Of a DNA stretch of 64,000 nt, positions 35,692-45,114 are shown one piece after another. The notes under the pieces are model-generated. The model did no database searches. It worked only from the letters and a program-made list of their open reading frames with translations, and was not told where the DNA came from. Origin of the DNA: JAYWDA01 sp043747555 (lineage in GTDB: Bacteria > Bdellovibrionota > Bdellovibrionia > Bdellovibrionales > Bdellovibrionaceae); NCBI GenBank assembly GCA_043747555.1, contig JAYTOY010000006.1, positions 1 to 64,000 of the forward strand. The letters run 5' to 3'. Every line of letters starts with the position of its first letter. Position 1 is the first letter of the stretch. A program made the translations under genes and the position numbers.

Positions 35692-36308
35692 GGTTTCTCC
35701 AAGGTACTAAAATTTAGAGTCGCCGAACCCACTGGCCCGGTGAGAGTTAATTTGGATGAATAATTTTCAACAAGCCTGACGCTGATCGGGAATACGACCA
35801 GGTAGGGCGTAGAGAAACGATTGTGATAAGCGTACAAACTTTGAACTTCAACGGTTTGAAGTTTAATTTTTGTGGCTTTGCCTTCGTACCTACGACCATT
35901 CACATCTAAAAAAATCTTCCACAGGCTTGGATTTTTGTTAAGATCATCGTGCTTTTTATCAGGCGTAAAAAAGCTTAAAAAGACTTCCGTTTCTTTGCTT
36001 AGTTTTTCCTGACGTTCTAATTTTTGAGCATCAAATTTTCCTTGATCCCATTGAAATAAGCGAGCGTTCTGATCTAAAATAGCCTCGCTGACAGGAGTAT
36101 TATGAAGCGTTGCCGCCGCCTGCAATGTATTATACAGCCCAGTATAGGATTCAATCCGATCTGAATAGCGATCAATCACTTTCTCAGATTCAGACTGCGT
36201 CGCAATCTGCACCCCCGCCGACGTCGTTTCACGAGTGGCGCAGCCACTCAAAAGTAAGATGGCGCAGCCACTCATTAATGCTAGAAACATCGCTAAAACT
36301 TTTTTCAT
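35688..36308 (-). CDS. lipoprotein with repeated lipobox
   Basis: A 206-residue lipoprotein. The N-terminus has MSGCA then LLLSGCA, so two cysteines (15 and 23) sit in lipobox-like settings. The second has the better hydrophobic core before it. The mature part has two likely beta segments and no known domain. It overlaps both its neighbours by four bases (hydrolase upstream, small lipoprotein downstream), so translation is coupled. Confidence 0.7.
   Translation of the reverse strand: MKKVLAMFLALMSGCAILLLSGCATRETTSAGVQIATQSESEKVIDRYSDRIESYTGLYNTLQAAATLHNTPVSEAILDQNARLFQWDQGKFDAQKLERQEKLSKETEVFLSFFTPDKKHDDLNKNPSLWKIFLDVNGRRYEGKATKIKLQTVEVQSLYAYHNRFSTPYLVVFPISVRLVENYSSKLTLTGPVGSATLNFSTLEKP
36236..36274. 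repeat. short direct repeat coding the doubled lipobox
   Basis: TGGCGCAGCCACTCA occurs at 36236-36250 and again at 36260-36274, nine bases apart, in the minus-strand lipoprotein gene. The repeat encodes the SGCA unit twice. It looks like a local tandem duplication. Confidence 0.75.
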
Positions 36309-37162
36309 AGTTGTTTCTCCATCACTGAGTTCAGAAAAGCTCGAAGATCGTCATAAGCTTTCAGCCGCTCTAAATCATTGTAGATTTCATGACGAGCACC
36401 GTCGCCATAAGTACATAATTTTTTATCGCCTGAACTCATCTTATCAAAGAAGACTTTCGCTTCCGGTGAGCTGACAACGGGATCATTTTCTGGAATTTGA
36501 AATAAAGTTGGCAGTTGGATTTCAGAGGCTCTTGCTTGGACAACTTCAATAGCATTTTTAAAGCCTAAAAAAACACCCGGTGACATACGACTATGGCGAA
36601 GCACATCTTGTTCGAACTCGCGGATCACATCTAAATCTCGGGTCAGCATATCGTTAGTAATTTCATTCCACAGTGTGACTTTGGGAAGCCACTGATTAAG
36701 AACATCAGCCGCACGGGTTTTCCACTCGGGCACAGGAATAGCAACGCCCAGCAAAGGCGAGCTACAAACTTGTGCAGCCACTTTCATTTCGGGGTGATCA
36801 ATCACAGTTTTCAATTGGATCAAGCCGCCCAGCGAGTGCCCCAGTAAAACAACCGGACCCGTTGAAGATTTTGATTCGTGAAGAATTTTTTCAACAAATA
36901 AATGATAATCTTTGCAGTAATCTTCAAAATTTCCAGCGTAGCCACGTTTGCCATCAGATTTCCCATGGCCCCTTAAATCCATCGCATAAAAAGACCACGA
37001 ATCATTTTTAAAGGCATCGATCATTCGCAGATAGGATTCTGAATGTTCGCCTTGGCCGTGGCCAATGATGACAGTGCCTTTAGCTTTTGGGTTTTGCCAA
37101 ACTTGGAAAAATAATTGTAAGTTGTCATGGCCAGCGAGCTGACCTTCTCGGCGTGTGTACAT
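36305..37162 (-). CDS. alpha/beta hydrolase, lysophospholipase-like
   Basis: A 285-residue serine hydrolase of the monoglyceride-lipase type. The oxyanion segment is IGHGQGEHSESYLRMIDAF near residue 40. The nucleophile elbow is GHSLGGLIQ near 110. The acid lies in ENDPVVSS near 230 and the His in GARHEIYND near 260. No signal peptide is visible, so it is probably cytosolic or loosely membrane-bound. It is the first of three genes overlapping by four bases each, followed by two lipoproteins, which suggests an envelope lipid role. This is inferred from context only. Confidence 0.85.
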   Translation of the reverse strand: MYTRREGQLAGHDNLQLFFQVWQNPKAKGTVIIGHGQGEHSESYLRMIDAFKNDSWSFYAMDLRGHGKSDGKRGYAGNFEDYCKDYHLFVEKILHESKSSTGPVVLLGHSLGGLIQLKTVIDHPEMKVAAQVCSSPLLGVAIPVPEWKTRAADVLNQWLPKVTLWNEITNDMLTRDLDVIREFEQDVLRHSRMSPGVFLGFKNAIEVVQARASEIQLPTLFQIPENDPVVSSPEAKVFFDKMSSGDKKLCTYGDGARHEIYNDLERLKAYDDLRAFLNSVMEKQL

Positions 37163-37228
37163 GGGCCTATTTTGAACAACATTTTGAACACCGGCAAGAA
37201 CATTGTCTTTGTCTATGGTATGAAATGA

Positions 37229-38851
37229 TTAGCGTGGCCCGCGAAACAAAATGGTGTCTTTGGGTATGTCCGCCGACTCAGGGACAAAAGGGTAGTCGAG
37301 GCTGTAATGGATGCCCCGAGATTCCTTTCGTCGAAGGGCGCATTCGATAGAAAGATCGGCAAGGATTGCAATATTTCGAAGTTCGATGATGTCGCTATGA
37401 ATTTGAAAGTTAGAATAGTACTCACGCACTTCGGTTAAGATATTTCGCAAGCGATTTTGCGCCCGCAAAAGCCTTTTATCAGAGCGAACAATGCCAACAT
37501 AATTCCACATCAGTCTTCGAATTTCATCCCACATATGGTGTATCACAATCATTTCGTCGGCATTCGACTCGATAGGATAAATCCAGGCCGGTGGATCCTT
37601 TGGATAGGGTTGGAATGCATCCCAGTTTCCTACAATATCTTCGCAACTATTATGGGCGGTTGAAAGGCATTCTAAAAGTGAGTTCGAGGCTAAGCGGTTA
37701 GCCCCATGCAAGCCGTTACAACCTGTTTCGCCAATCGCCCATAATCCTTTGATATCTGTTCTGGCATTAATATCAGTAAGGACACCGCCGCATAAATAAT
37801 GAGCGGCAGGCACAACTGGAATGGGCTGCTTGCAAATATCAATTCCAAATTCGAGGCATTTTCCATAAATGACGGGAAATCTTTGCTGAATAAAATCCGC
37901 ATTTAATTTTGTCATATCTAGATAAACACAAGGAGCGCCGGTTCGTTTCATTTCGGCATCGATCGATCGAGCTACAATATCTCGGGGAGCTAAAGCGCCC
38001 AAGAGATGGTACTTGCTCATGAAAGCATTCCCGTCTTTATCGACTAATTCGCCGCCTTCACCGCGCAGAGCTTCGGAAATTAAAAAAGCCCGAGCCTCGG
38101 GGTGAAACAAACAAGTGGGATGAAACTGCATGAATTCTAAATTAGCGACTCGGGCGCCGGCTCTGTAAGCCATGGCGATACCATCACCTGTCGAACCGCT
38201 CCAGTTCGTGGTGTAAAGGTATACTTTTCCACCGCCACCTGTTGCTAAAATTGTGGCGCGTGATGAGATTGCGCTCACGTCGCCTGTTAGTTTATTTAAA
38301 ATATAAGCGCCTACGCAATGGGTAGGATTTAAATCATAGGGATCAATTTGTTTACTAACGATTAAATCAACTGATAGATGATTTTCAAGAAGGATGATAT
38401 TTTTTTTAGCTAGAGTGAGCCGCAAAAGATGTTTGTGAATTTCGTGGCCCGTTTGATCTTCATGATGAAGGATCCGGCGGAAGCTGTGTCCGCCTTCTCG
38501 CGTTAAATCAATCTGTCCCAGCTTGCCGGTTCGTTCCCCACGGACATCAAATTCAACGCCCCAATTAATTAAATCCTTAATTCGGTCGGGCGCTTGACGC
38601 ACTATGTTGTTTACAATCTCAGGCTTACAAAGTCCAGCTCCGGCCGTCAAAGTATCTTGAATATGACTTTCAAAACTATCTTCTTCCGAGAGGACCGCCG
38701 CAATTCCGCCTTGGGCCATCGACGTGTTCGTGTCTTGGGCCGCCTCTTTCGAGACAATGGTGATCTTTAAACTTTCAGGAAGTTTCAGCGCTAAAGATAA
38801 ACCCGCAAGGCCCGAGCCAATAATTAAAATATCAGTCTTCAAATTCGACAT
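37229..38851 (-). CDS. nadB: L-aspartate oxidase
   Basis: A 540-residue FAD enzyme that makes iminoaspartate for NAD synthesis. The dinucleotide motif is DILIIGSGLAGLSLAL near residue 6. Other family marks are SMAQGGIAAV near 43, GGHSFRRILHHEDQTG near 118, and ATGGGGKVYLYTTN near 203. Length is normal for the family. nadA and nadC are not next to it. It diverges from the histidine kinase gene; the gap contains a dyad (38902-38932). Confidence 0.96.
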   Translation of the reverse strand: MSNLKTDILIIGSGLAGLSLALKLPESLKITIVSKEAAQDTNTSMAQGGIAAVLSEEDSFESHIQDTLTAGAGLCKPEIVNNIVRQAPDRIKDLINWGVEFDVRGERTGKLGQIDLTREGGHSFRRILHHEDQTGHEIHKHLLRLTLAKKNIILLENHLSVDLIVSKQIDPYDLNPTHCVGAYILNKLTGDVSAISSRATILATGGGGKVYLYTTNWSGSTGDGIAMAYRAGARVANLEFMQFHPTCLFHPEARAFLISEALRGEGGELVDKDGNAFMSKYHLLGALAPRDIVARSIDAEMKRTGAPCVYLDMTKLNADFIQQRFPVIYGKCLEFGIDICKQPIPVVPAAHYLCGGVLTDINARTDIKGLWAIGETGCNGLHGANRLASNSLLECLSTAHNSCEDIVGNWDAFQPYPKDPPAWIYPIESNADEMIVIHHMWDEIRRLMWNYVGIVRSDKRLLRAQNRLRNILTEVREYYSNFQIHSDIIELRNIAILADLSIECALRRKESRGIHYSLDYPFVPESADIPKDTILFRGPR

Positions 38852-38863
38852 GGTGGAAAATCT

Positions 38864-38890
38864 TTTATGCCTGTTTCATGGCTTTGGCAA
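38864..38890 (-). promoter_or_regulatory. weak candidate promoter for nadB
   Basis: Read on the minus strand, TTGCCA (38885-38890) and CATAAA (38864-38869) have a 15-base spacer, 13 bases before the nadB start codon. Spacing is short, so this is only a possibility. Confidence 0.25.
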
Positions 38891-38901
38891 AGGAGTCTTA
38901 C

Positions 38902-38932
38902 TTGATTCTTAACGCAATCTATTTAGAATCAA
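38902..38932. promoter_or_regulatory. TTGATTCT dyad between nadB and the histidine kinase
   Basis: TTGATTCT (38902-38909) and AGAATCAA (38925-38932) are perfect inverted 8-mers with centres 23 bases apart (about two helical turns). The position between two divergent genes fits an operator for either or both. The regulator is not known. Confidence 0.35.
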
Positions 38933-38968
38933 AGGAACACGCATTGTTTCCATGGAATCGGGAGCGAA

Positions 38969-40894
38969 ATGAAGTTAAAAATTCTTAGCCTGGTCGGAGT
39001 CCTGTCGGTGATTTTCATCGCTTCCGTCATCTGGCGCATGAATCACTTTATTCATGAAGATCGAACCAGTTGGGCGCAAGCGCAAATGCGAACCCAAATT
39101 ATTTCGCTTCGACAAACCACTGAAGTCTTAATTCATGATCTTCAGCACAAGTCCCCTGTCCTTCAAGAATCTGCTCGTGATAAGAATTTTTGGTTTGCGC
39201 TGGATCCTTTTAAAGCGATGGCATGGGTTCGCGATCTTAACAATCCCACCTTAGAAAATGCATCCATCAAAGATGGAACCGGGTTAGATGATACGAATCT
39301 TGCGGCGGCGGTCAGAGATCTTCAAGGGCGAACAATCGCCAAAGGTACTTTTCTGGTGGTTCCCTGGAAAGATTCACAAAATCGAAATTGGCTGATGGTT
39401 GTTTGGCCATGGGCAGAAAACCGCAAGCTGGTTTTGTGGACTGGCGCCGAATACTTTCAAGCTTTGCTAGAAACGCATAAAGGCACGCTTGCCCAGTTGG
39501 CTTTGGTCAATGAAAGTGGGCAGGTCCTAGCGCACTCCCAGCCTGAATATTTTGGAACGCGCTTAAATGATCAATATTTGTATAAAGAATTTAAATCGTC
39601 GAACGCTATTCAAGGTGGTGGATCTTTCAAAGATAACCGAGGTGAAGATTTTCAAGGTTATTATGAAGTTATTCCTAATACAAATCTAGTTCTGATGGCG
39701 TCCACTTCTTATCATGATTTATTGGCCGATAAAAATAAAGTATGGGCGGCTTTTTTATTTATGGGATTGGGGCTCGTCCTTCTTACCATGGGTGGAATCA
39801 GTCTGATAAAAGTTTCTGACACTCCATCTTTGATGAGTCAAATGTCTAAGCCTTTGCCGGTTGTAAAAGAAGTCTTTTTGACGTCACCAAAAAATGAGGG
39901 TGCTTTCAAGGCGCCTCCGGCCCCAGAAAATCGTCAGGAAGTTTTTAGGAAGATTGCTGGATCTTTAGGGCATGAGATGCGATCCCCTTTGGCCCGTATT
40001 TTGGGATTAAGCCAAATGATTTTAGAAAAAGAGAAAGACCTGACTTTGGCGGATTATGCAGGTTCGATTTTAAGGGAAACTCGGGCGGCGCGGAATGTTT
40101 TGGAGAAGCTTTTTAGTTTTGCGCAGGAAAAAGAAGCTGTCATGAGACCACTTAAAGTTGAAGTTGCGGTAAAAAATTTATTGGCACGTTGGCAGCCCGA
40201 GTTTCAAAAGAGAAATATTCAGCTCATTCAAAAAATTGCAGATGCTCCCGAAGTCACGGCAGACTTAAAACTTTTAGAAAAAGCCATTGAGGCCATCTTA
40301 CAAAATTCAATGGACTCTATGGATCGAATTTTAAAACGAGAAATTCGTGTTTCTGTTAAGGCTGTCTCGACGGGCGCTGAAATCATCATTGAAGATGTGG
40401 GCGAAGGCATCAATCCTGAAAATATTTCGCGGATCTATGATCCATTTTTCACCACGCGTTCTTTTGCTCATCATTTGGGTTTGGGTTTATCGACAGCTTA
40501 CGGTTTGATAAAGCAGCATGGAGGAGACCTACGAGTGGAGTCACAAAAAGACCATGGAACAACTGTTACTATTGTTTTACCGGATGTAAATCATTTCAAA
40601 GATGTGACCATGGCGCCTTCGTCAGCGACCGCAATCACCTTGGTGGGCGAGACCGAAAAATTTTCGCCGGCGGATGTTGAAATTGAGCAACTCTTAGACT
40701 TTCAAGAATCTGACGTTGCGGCAGAGGTCGATTTAGAAAGAACCCATGTTATTTCCATACCCTCGCCAGAAATGCAGCCGCAAGGTGAAACGCTCGTAAC
40801 CCCAATGACGTTAGCTCCAAAAGCGCCATCGGCTTTGGATGAATATAAATTTGAGATTCGTCGCCCGCGGAGACCTGTCATTGAAAATTCGTGA
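38969..40894 (+). CDS. sensor histidine kinase
   Basis: A 641-residue membrane kinase. Transmembrane helix 1 is at about residues 5-23. A periplasmic sensor of about 240 residues follows, with a Cache/PDC-like look (NWLMVVWPWAEN and LAHSQPEYFGTRLND). Helix 2 is near 262-282. The phosphoacceptor H335 is in GSLGHEMRSPLARILG. The ATPase domain has an N-box (ILQNSMDSM), DVGEGINPENI and GLGLSTAYGLIKQHGG. About 100 more residues at the C-terminus have no known domain. The next gene overlaps by 14 bases and is a degenerate GGDEF protein, so the two are one unit. No response regulator gene with a clear Asp pocket is adjacent. Confidence 0.92.
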   Translation: MKLKILSLVGVLSVIFIASVIWRMNHFIHEDRTSWAQAQMRTQIISLRQTTEVLIHDLQHKSPVLQESARDKNFWFALDPFKAMAWVRDLNNPTLENASIKDGTGLDDTNLAAAVRDLQGRTIAKGTFLVVPWKDSQNRNWLMVVWPWAENRKLVLWTGAEYFQALLETHKGTLAQLALVNESGQVLAHSQPEYFGTRLNDQYLYKEFKSSNAIQGGGSFKDNRGEDFQGYYEVIPNTNLVLMASTSYHDLLADKNKVWAAFLFMGLGLVLLTMGGISLIKVSDTPSLMSQMSKPLPVVKEVFLTSPKNEGAFKAPPAPENRQEVFRKIAGSLGHEMRSPLARILGLSQMILEKEKDLTLADYAGSILRETRAARNVLEKLFSFAQEKEAVMRPLKVEVAVKNLLARWQPEFQKRNIQLIQKIADAPEVTADLKLLEKAIEAILQNSMDSMDRILKREIRVSVKAVSTGAEIIIEDVGEGINPENISRIYDPFFTTRSFAHHLGLGLSTAYGLIKQHGGDLRVESQKDHGTTVTIVLPDVNHFKDVTMAPSSATAITLVGETEKFSPADVEIEQLLDFQESDVAAEVDLERTHVISIPSPEMQPQGETLVTPMTLAPKAPSALDEYKFEIRRPRRPVIENS

Positions 40895-42371
40895 TCACTC
40901 TGCTCAATTTTGTATATTGATTCTGGCCACTGACGCAGATTGGGGCGCTGAGGCTAAAAAAGCCCTTACGCAATCGGGCTACGAAAACTATTTGATCACA
41001 GACAGCGATGATCTATTAGAAAGATTACAAAGTAAAAATCCACATGTTGTCGTTTACTGCATTTCTGAACTTACGACCTCCTTAAACACTTGGGCCCAAG
41101 AAGTCCTCAGGTTCAATCCAGAAACTCGTTTCGTCACTGTGGGTTTTAATTCCCAATTTGCAGGCGTCAGTGAATTTGTAGATCATGGGTTTGAAGAATT
41201 TGTTACTTTTGATCAAGAAAACTTGGGTTTAAGAATCGCTGCGGCTGTTGATAGAACCTGTGAAAAGCTTTATTTTATTTATCAGAATGAGCATTTGCTG
41301 CAGGATCTTAAGGAAGCGTCGAAAGCGGTTCCACTTTCTGTTGCGACCCTATTACCTGCGCCGGAGCCTGAGCCTTTGGTGACGGGTCAAAGCCTCACTG
41401 CACGAGTGGTGGATTATCAAAGTGCATCAGGTCGCGAAGCTCTGATCCAAAAGTTTTTTGATCATAGTGGCTTGCAGCCAATTTATCATTTTCGTTTTCT
41501 GGGATCAGTGATGTCTTTCGTAGTGACTCAGGCCTCTGGAGTTTCGCCACAAGAAATTAAAGGGGTTGGTTGTCAAATAGAGGGCTTAGGGGTGCGAGAT
41601 CTTTCAACTCAACTTAGCCTTGGCGTTGTTCCCGCCCCAGTTTTGAGCCTTGCTCAGAAAAGTTTGAATATTCAAAATCCTAAATTGCTTCCTTTGTATG
41701 TAGCCAGTCAGTTGGAAGGTTTTATTCTTTATTCTAGCGATATTGCTGAGTCGTTGAAGGAAAGGTTGATGGATGAGTTCGCTTTATTTTCATTGGCCTT
41801 CTCCTATTTAGATTTGCAAAAAAGGCACGAGCTTCTGGAAACCCAAGACGTTGTTACAGAAGTCTTTAATCGAAAGTATTATGATATTAAACTGATCGAA
41901 GAGGTTGAGCGTGCTTTGCGCATAAGACAAGCCGTATCTATCATGAAAATTTCGATTGATGATTTTTTTGAAATTGAGCAGGTTCTGGGTGATAGCGCTC
42001 ATGATCTACTTTTGAAAAAAGTGGCGCAATTAATTTTGAAATCCAGTCGCACCAATGATTGTGTCGCGCGGACTGCACAAAATGAATTTACTGTTCTTAT
42101 GCCGCATTGTCATCGCCAGGGGGCTATGGTTCGTGCTGAGCGAGTTCGTCGTATCGTTGAAAATTCAATGACAGTGGAAAGTGGTTTCAAAGTTTCAGTC
42201 AGTCTGGGTCTGAGTGAATACCCAACATTGTGCGGCTCTGCGGCCGCCTTAGAAGAATCAGCCGCGAAAGCTCTTCATCATATCGCCGGTCGTGGGGGCA
42301 ACAAAATTTGCCTCTTTAAAGCGCCGATCGATCACAATCCCGAATTTGAAGTTCGGGTTGAGCCGGGATGA
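40881..42371 (+). CDS. response-regulator-like protein with degenerate GGDEF domain
   Basis: About 496 residues from the TTG at 40881, which has GGAGA eight bases upstream. The frame is open from 40839, inside the kinase gene. The N-terminus (residues about 8-120) has a receiver-like fold pattern. The C-terminus (from about 325) has a diguanylate-cyclase-like domain: VTEVFNRKYYD, and VERALRIRQAVSIMKISIDD. But the GGDEF motif is AQNEF (CVARTAQNEFTVL), so cyclase activity is unlikely. Possible role: GTP or c-di-GMP binding without synthesis, or a scaffold. Overlap with the kinase gene suggests they form a pair. Confidence 0.75.
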   Translation: MKIRDHSAQFCILILATDADWGAEAKKALTQSGYENYLITDSDDLLERLQSKNPHVVVYCISELTTSLNTWAQEVLRFNPETRFVTVGFNSQFAGVSEFVDHGFEEFVTFDQENLGLRIAAAVDRTCEKLYFIYQNEHLLQDLKEASKAVPLSVATLLPAPEPEPLVTGQSLTARVVDYQSASGREALIQKFFDHSGLQPIYHFRFLGSVMSFVVTQASGVSPQEIKGVGCQIEGLGVRDLSTQLSLGVVPAPVLSLAQKSLNIQNPKLLPLYVASQLEGFILYSSDIAESLKERLMDEFALFSLAFSYLDLQKRHELLETQDVVTEVFNRKYYDIKLIEEVERALRIRQAVSIMKISIDDFFEIEQVLGDSAHDLLLKKVAQLILKSSRTNDCVARTAQNEFTVLMPHCHRQGAMVRAERVRRIVENSMTVESGFKVSVSLGLSEYPTLCGSAAALEESAAKALHHIAGRGGNKICLFKAPIDHNPEFEVRVEPG

Positions 42372-42380
42372 TGTGTGAGA

Positions 42381-43544
42381 ATGCATCGAAAAACTTTTGC
42401 CGAAATTAATCTAGACCACTTAAAATATAACTTTGAAGTTCTACGTCAAAATTTTAAAAACGAATTTTTATGCCCTATGGTCAAAGCAAATGCTTACGGA
42501 CATGGGGATGTGCAAGTGGCGCGGGCGTTAGAAAAATGGGGTGTTCCTCAGTTGGGCGTTTGTCTGATTGAAGAAGGACTTGTATTAAGAAAAGCAGGAA
42601 TTAAATGTCAAATTTTAGTTTTTCGAGGCTTTGATCTTGAAGGGGCACAGGTGATTTTAGAAAACCAGATGACCCCAGTTGTTTCCCAGTGGAAGCATCT
42701 GTCCCACCTAGAATCTGTGGCTACAAAAGTGACATCCGTCCACTTAAAGTTTGATACGGGTATGAATCGACTGGGGTTTGCGTTAAGCGAAGCACAGAAA
42801 TTGTTTGATTATTTTTGGCAAAACAAAAAACTGCGTGTGGAAGCCATTTTAACCCACCTTTCAAATGGTGAAGACGGATTTGAAGACGAAGGAATGACTA
42901 GTGAGCAATTGCGGCACTTTCAGCCAGTCATTGATTTATTCAAAGCGCTGAAAGTAAAAGTACATGTTTTAAATAGTGCCGGAATTTTGAGCTGCTTAAA
43001 GTTGCGCGCGGATAAAAAAAATCATTTAGCACTGACTTCGGCAGCATGGGGATTAAGACCAGGGCTAATGCTTTACGGATATAATCCCATCGAAACCGAG
43101 TTCGATTTTCAATTAAAGCCTGTGATGAGTTTGAAATCTGTTGCTGGAGTTTTTCGCAAGCTTAAAAAGGGAGAAGGAGTTTCTTACGGCTCGACGTGGC
43201 GCTGTTCAAGAGACAGCATCATTGCGGTGGTGCCGATCGGCTACGCAGATGGGATGCACCGTCTTCTTTCAAATAAAGGTGAAGCCTTATTTTTAAATCA
43301 CCGCGTTCCTATTGTTGGAAATATTTGCATGGATTTCCTGATGGTGGATGTGACAGAGGTTGCGCAAAAAAATTCGTTCAATCCCGATCAAGAGTACGAA
43401 ATAGTTTTTTTTGGCTCATCGGCCCATGGAAATTCGATCTCTGCTTTTGAGCTTGCAAAAAAAGCACAGACCATCCCTTGGGAAATTCTGACAAGTATTA
43501 GTGAGCGAGTGCCTCGGCAGTATACAGGTCTGGAGATCCAATGA
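42381..43544 (+). CDS. alr: alanine racemase
   Basis: A 387-residue PLP enzyme that makes D-alanine for peptidoglycan. PLP-Lys in MVKANAYGHGD is near residue 36. GEGVSYGSTW near 270 carries the catalytic Tyr. Substrate and fold marks include KFDTGMNRLGF near 128 and VGNICMDFLMVDVT near 312. The start at 42381 (ATG) is preferred; GTG at 42375 is the alternative and neither has a strong ribosome site. It overlaps the MlaE gene by four bases (ATGA). Confidence 0.96.
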   Translation: MHRKTFAEINLDHLKYNFEVLRQNFKNEFLCPMVKANAYGHGDVQVARALEKWGVPQLGVCLIEEGLVLRKAGIKCQILVFRGFDLEGAQVILENQMTPVVSQWKHLSHLESVATKVTSVHLKFDTGMNRLGFALSEAQKLFDYFWQNKKLRVEAILTHLSNGEDGFEDEGMTSEQLRHFQPVIDLFKALKVKVHVLNSAGILSCLKLRADKKNHLALTSAAWGLRPGLMLYGYNPIETEFDFQLKPVMSLKSVAGVFRKLKKGEGVSYGSTWRCSRDSIIAVVPIGYADGMHRLLSNKGEALFLNHRVPIVGNICMDFLMVDVTEVAQKNSFNPDQEYEIVFFGSSAHGNSISAFELAKKAQTIPWEILTSISERVPRQYTGLEIQ

Positions 43545-44356
43545 AGGGACATGCAAAAATTTTAGAATTTTACGAAAATTTCAAAAAAGGTGTGGCCTCA
43601 TTTATTTCTGAAACCGGAAATATTGTCTTGTTTTTTAGTGATAGTATTCGGCTTTTATTTCAGCCTCCGCATCGTTTTGGCGAAGTGATTAAACATATGG
43701 AATTTATTGGTAATCAATCTGTCGGCATTATTGCCCTGACAAGTTTGTTCACTGGTTTGGCACTTTCGTTTCAAATCTATTTAGGTTTTAAATTATTCAA
43801 TGCGGTTAATATGGTCGGGCCGACGGTGGCTTTGGGAATTACTCGCGAGCTCGGTCCGGTTTTAACAGGCCTTATTGTTTCCGCTCGAGCTGGTGGCGCC
43901 ATGGCAGCTCGCTTGGGGACCATGCGGGTGAATGAACAAATTGATGCTTTGGATGTTATGGGGATTAATACAAAGCAATACTTGATTGCACCAAGAGTCA
44001 TTGCAGCGATTCTCTGTATGCCCCTCCTGACCGCCATTTTTGATTTTGTCGCAATGCTTGGAAGTTGGATTTTGTGTGTCAAAATAGTTGATCTAGATGA
44101 AGCCGTTTATTGGCAAAAAATCCGAGATATTATAAAAGTCAGTCATATCAATGAAGGCCTGATCAAAGCCGCATTCTTTGGAATGGTCTTCGCGACAGTT
44201 TGTACTTACCGCGGATTTAATACAACAGGTGGAGCCAAGGGCGTTGGTGAGGCCACCAACCGAGGTGTTGTTCTAAGTATGGTGATGATTATCGTCATTG
44301 ATTATTTTATTACAAACTTAATCAGGTTATTTTATTTGACCACAGGGATGAGATAG
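43541..44356 (+). CDS. mlaE: MlaE-family lipid ABC permease
   Basis: A 271-residue inner-membrane permease. It has five or six hydrophobic helices and the family core ITRELGPVLTGLIVSARAGG then MRVNEQIDALDVMG. FNTTGGAKGVGEATNRGV is near the end. With the next two genes it forms an MCE (Mla-type) lipid transporter. All three are coupled (overlaps of 1-4 bases) and follow alr. Direction of lipid flow is not decided by sequence. Confidence 0.93.
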   Translation: MKGHAKILEFYENFKKGVASFISETGNIVLFFSDSIRLLFQPPHRFGEVIKHMEFIGNQSVGIIALTSLFTGLALSFQIYLGFKLFNAVNMVGPTVALGITRELGPVLTGLIVSARAGGAMAARLGTMRVNEQIDALDVMGINTKQYLIAPRVIAAILCMPLLTAIFDFVAMLGSWILCVKIVDLDEAVYWQKIRDIIKVSHINEGLIKAAFFGMVFATVCTYRGFNTTGGAKGVGEATNRGVVLSMVMIIVIDYFITNLIRLFYLTTGMR

Positions 44357-45114
44357 TGACAGAAGCCGCCATTCGCCTGACAGATGTTAAAAAAACTTTT
44401 GATGGAAAAGAATTTATTCTTAAAGGAATTGATTTGCTAGTTCCAAAGGGAAGCATTACTGCCATCATCGGATTTTCAGGAACTGGCAAAAGTGTGATGC
44501 TGAAACATATTTTAGGATTATTTCGTCCAACCTCGGGTCAAATTGAAATTTTAGGAACTGATATTGGGCAGCTCTCTGATGATGACCTGACTCGGTTTCG
44601 GTGTAAGTTTGGAGTTCTTTTTCAATCAGCCGCCCTTTTTGATGACATGACTGTTTTAGAAAATGTTTGTTTCCCTCTGGCAGAGCATCGTCGTGAATTA
44701 AGTCCTCAACAGGTCATTAGTACGGCTGAAGCCAAGCTTGTCTCGGTCGGATTGGAAAAAAAGCATTTCGATAAATTGCCGAATCAAATATCCGGAGGAA
44801 TGCAAAAGCGAACCGGTCTAGCTAGGGCTCTCGCCCTAGATCCAGAAATCGTAATCTATGACGAGCCGACCACAGGACTGGATCCCATTCTGACCGAAAT
44901 GGTGGATAATCTGATAGTAGAGACACATCGCGCACACGCAGGAACCACCTCGGTCATGGTCTCACATGATCTTCAGGCGGCCTTTCGGATTGCCGATAAC
45001 ATAGCAATGCTCGATGCCGGCAAAGTGCTTTTGTATGGCACGCCTAAAGATTTTTATAAAAGTGATATTGAGCTTGTGAAAAAATTTGTCTCCAAAGGAA
45101 TGAAGCAGGAATGA
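44356..45114 (+). CDS. mlaF: MlaF-family lipid ABC ATPase
   Basis: A 252-residue ATPase. Walker A is GFSGTGKSVML near residue 36. The signature is ISGGMQKRTG near 138. Walker B is IVIYDEPTTGLDP and the H-loop is MVSHDLQAAF, all intact. The start is GTG, overlapping mlaE by one base. Canonical MlaF, in contrast to the two ATPases at 58457-59945. Cytosolic, bound to MlaE. Confidence 0.94.
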   Translation: MTEAAIRLTDVKKTFDGKEFILKGIDLLVPKGSITAIIGFSGTGKSVMLKHILGLFRPTSGQIEILGTDIGQLSDDDLTRFRCKFGVLFQSAALFDDMTVLENVCFPLAEHRRELSPQQVISTAEAKLVSVGLEKKHFDKLPNQISGGMQKRTGLARALALDPEIVIYDEPTTGLDPILTEMVDNLIVETHRAHAGTTSVMVSHDLQAAFRIADNIAMLDAGKVLLYGTPKDFYKSDIELVKKFVSKGMKQE

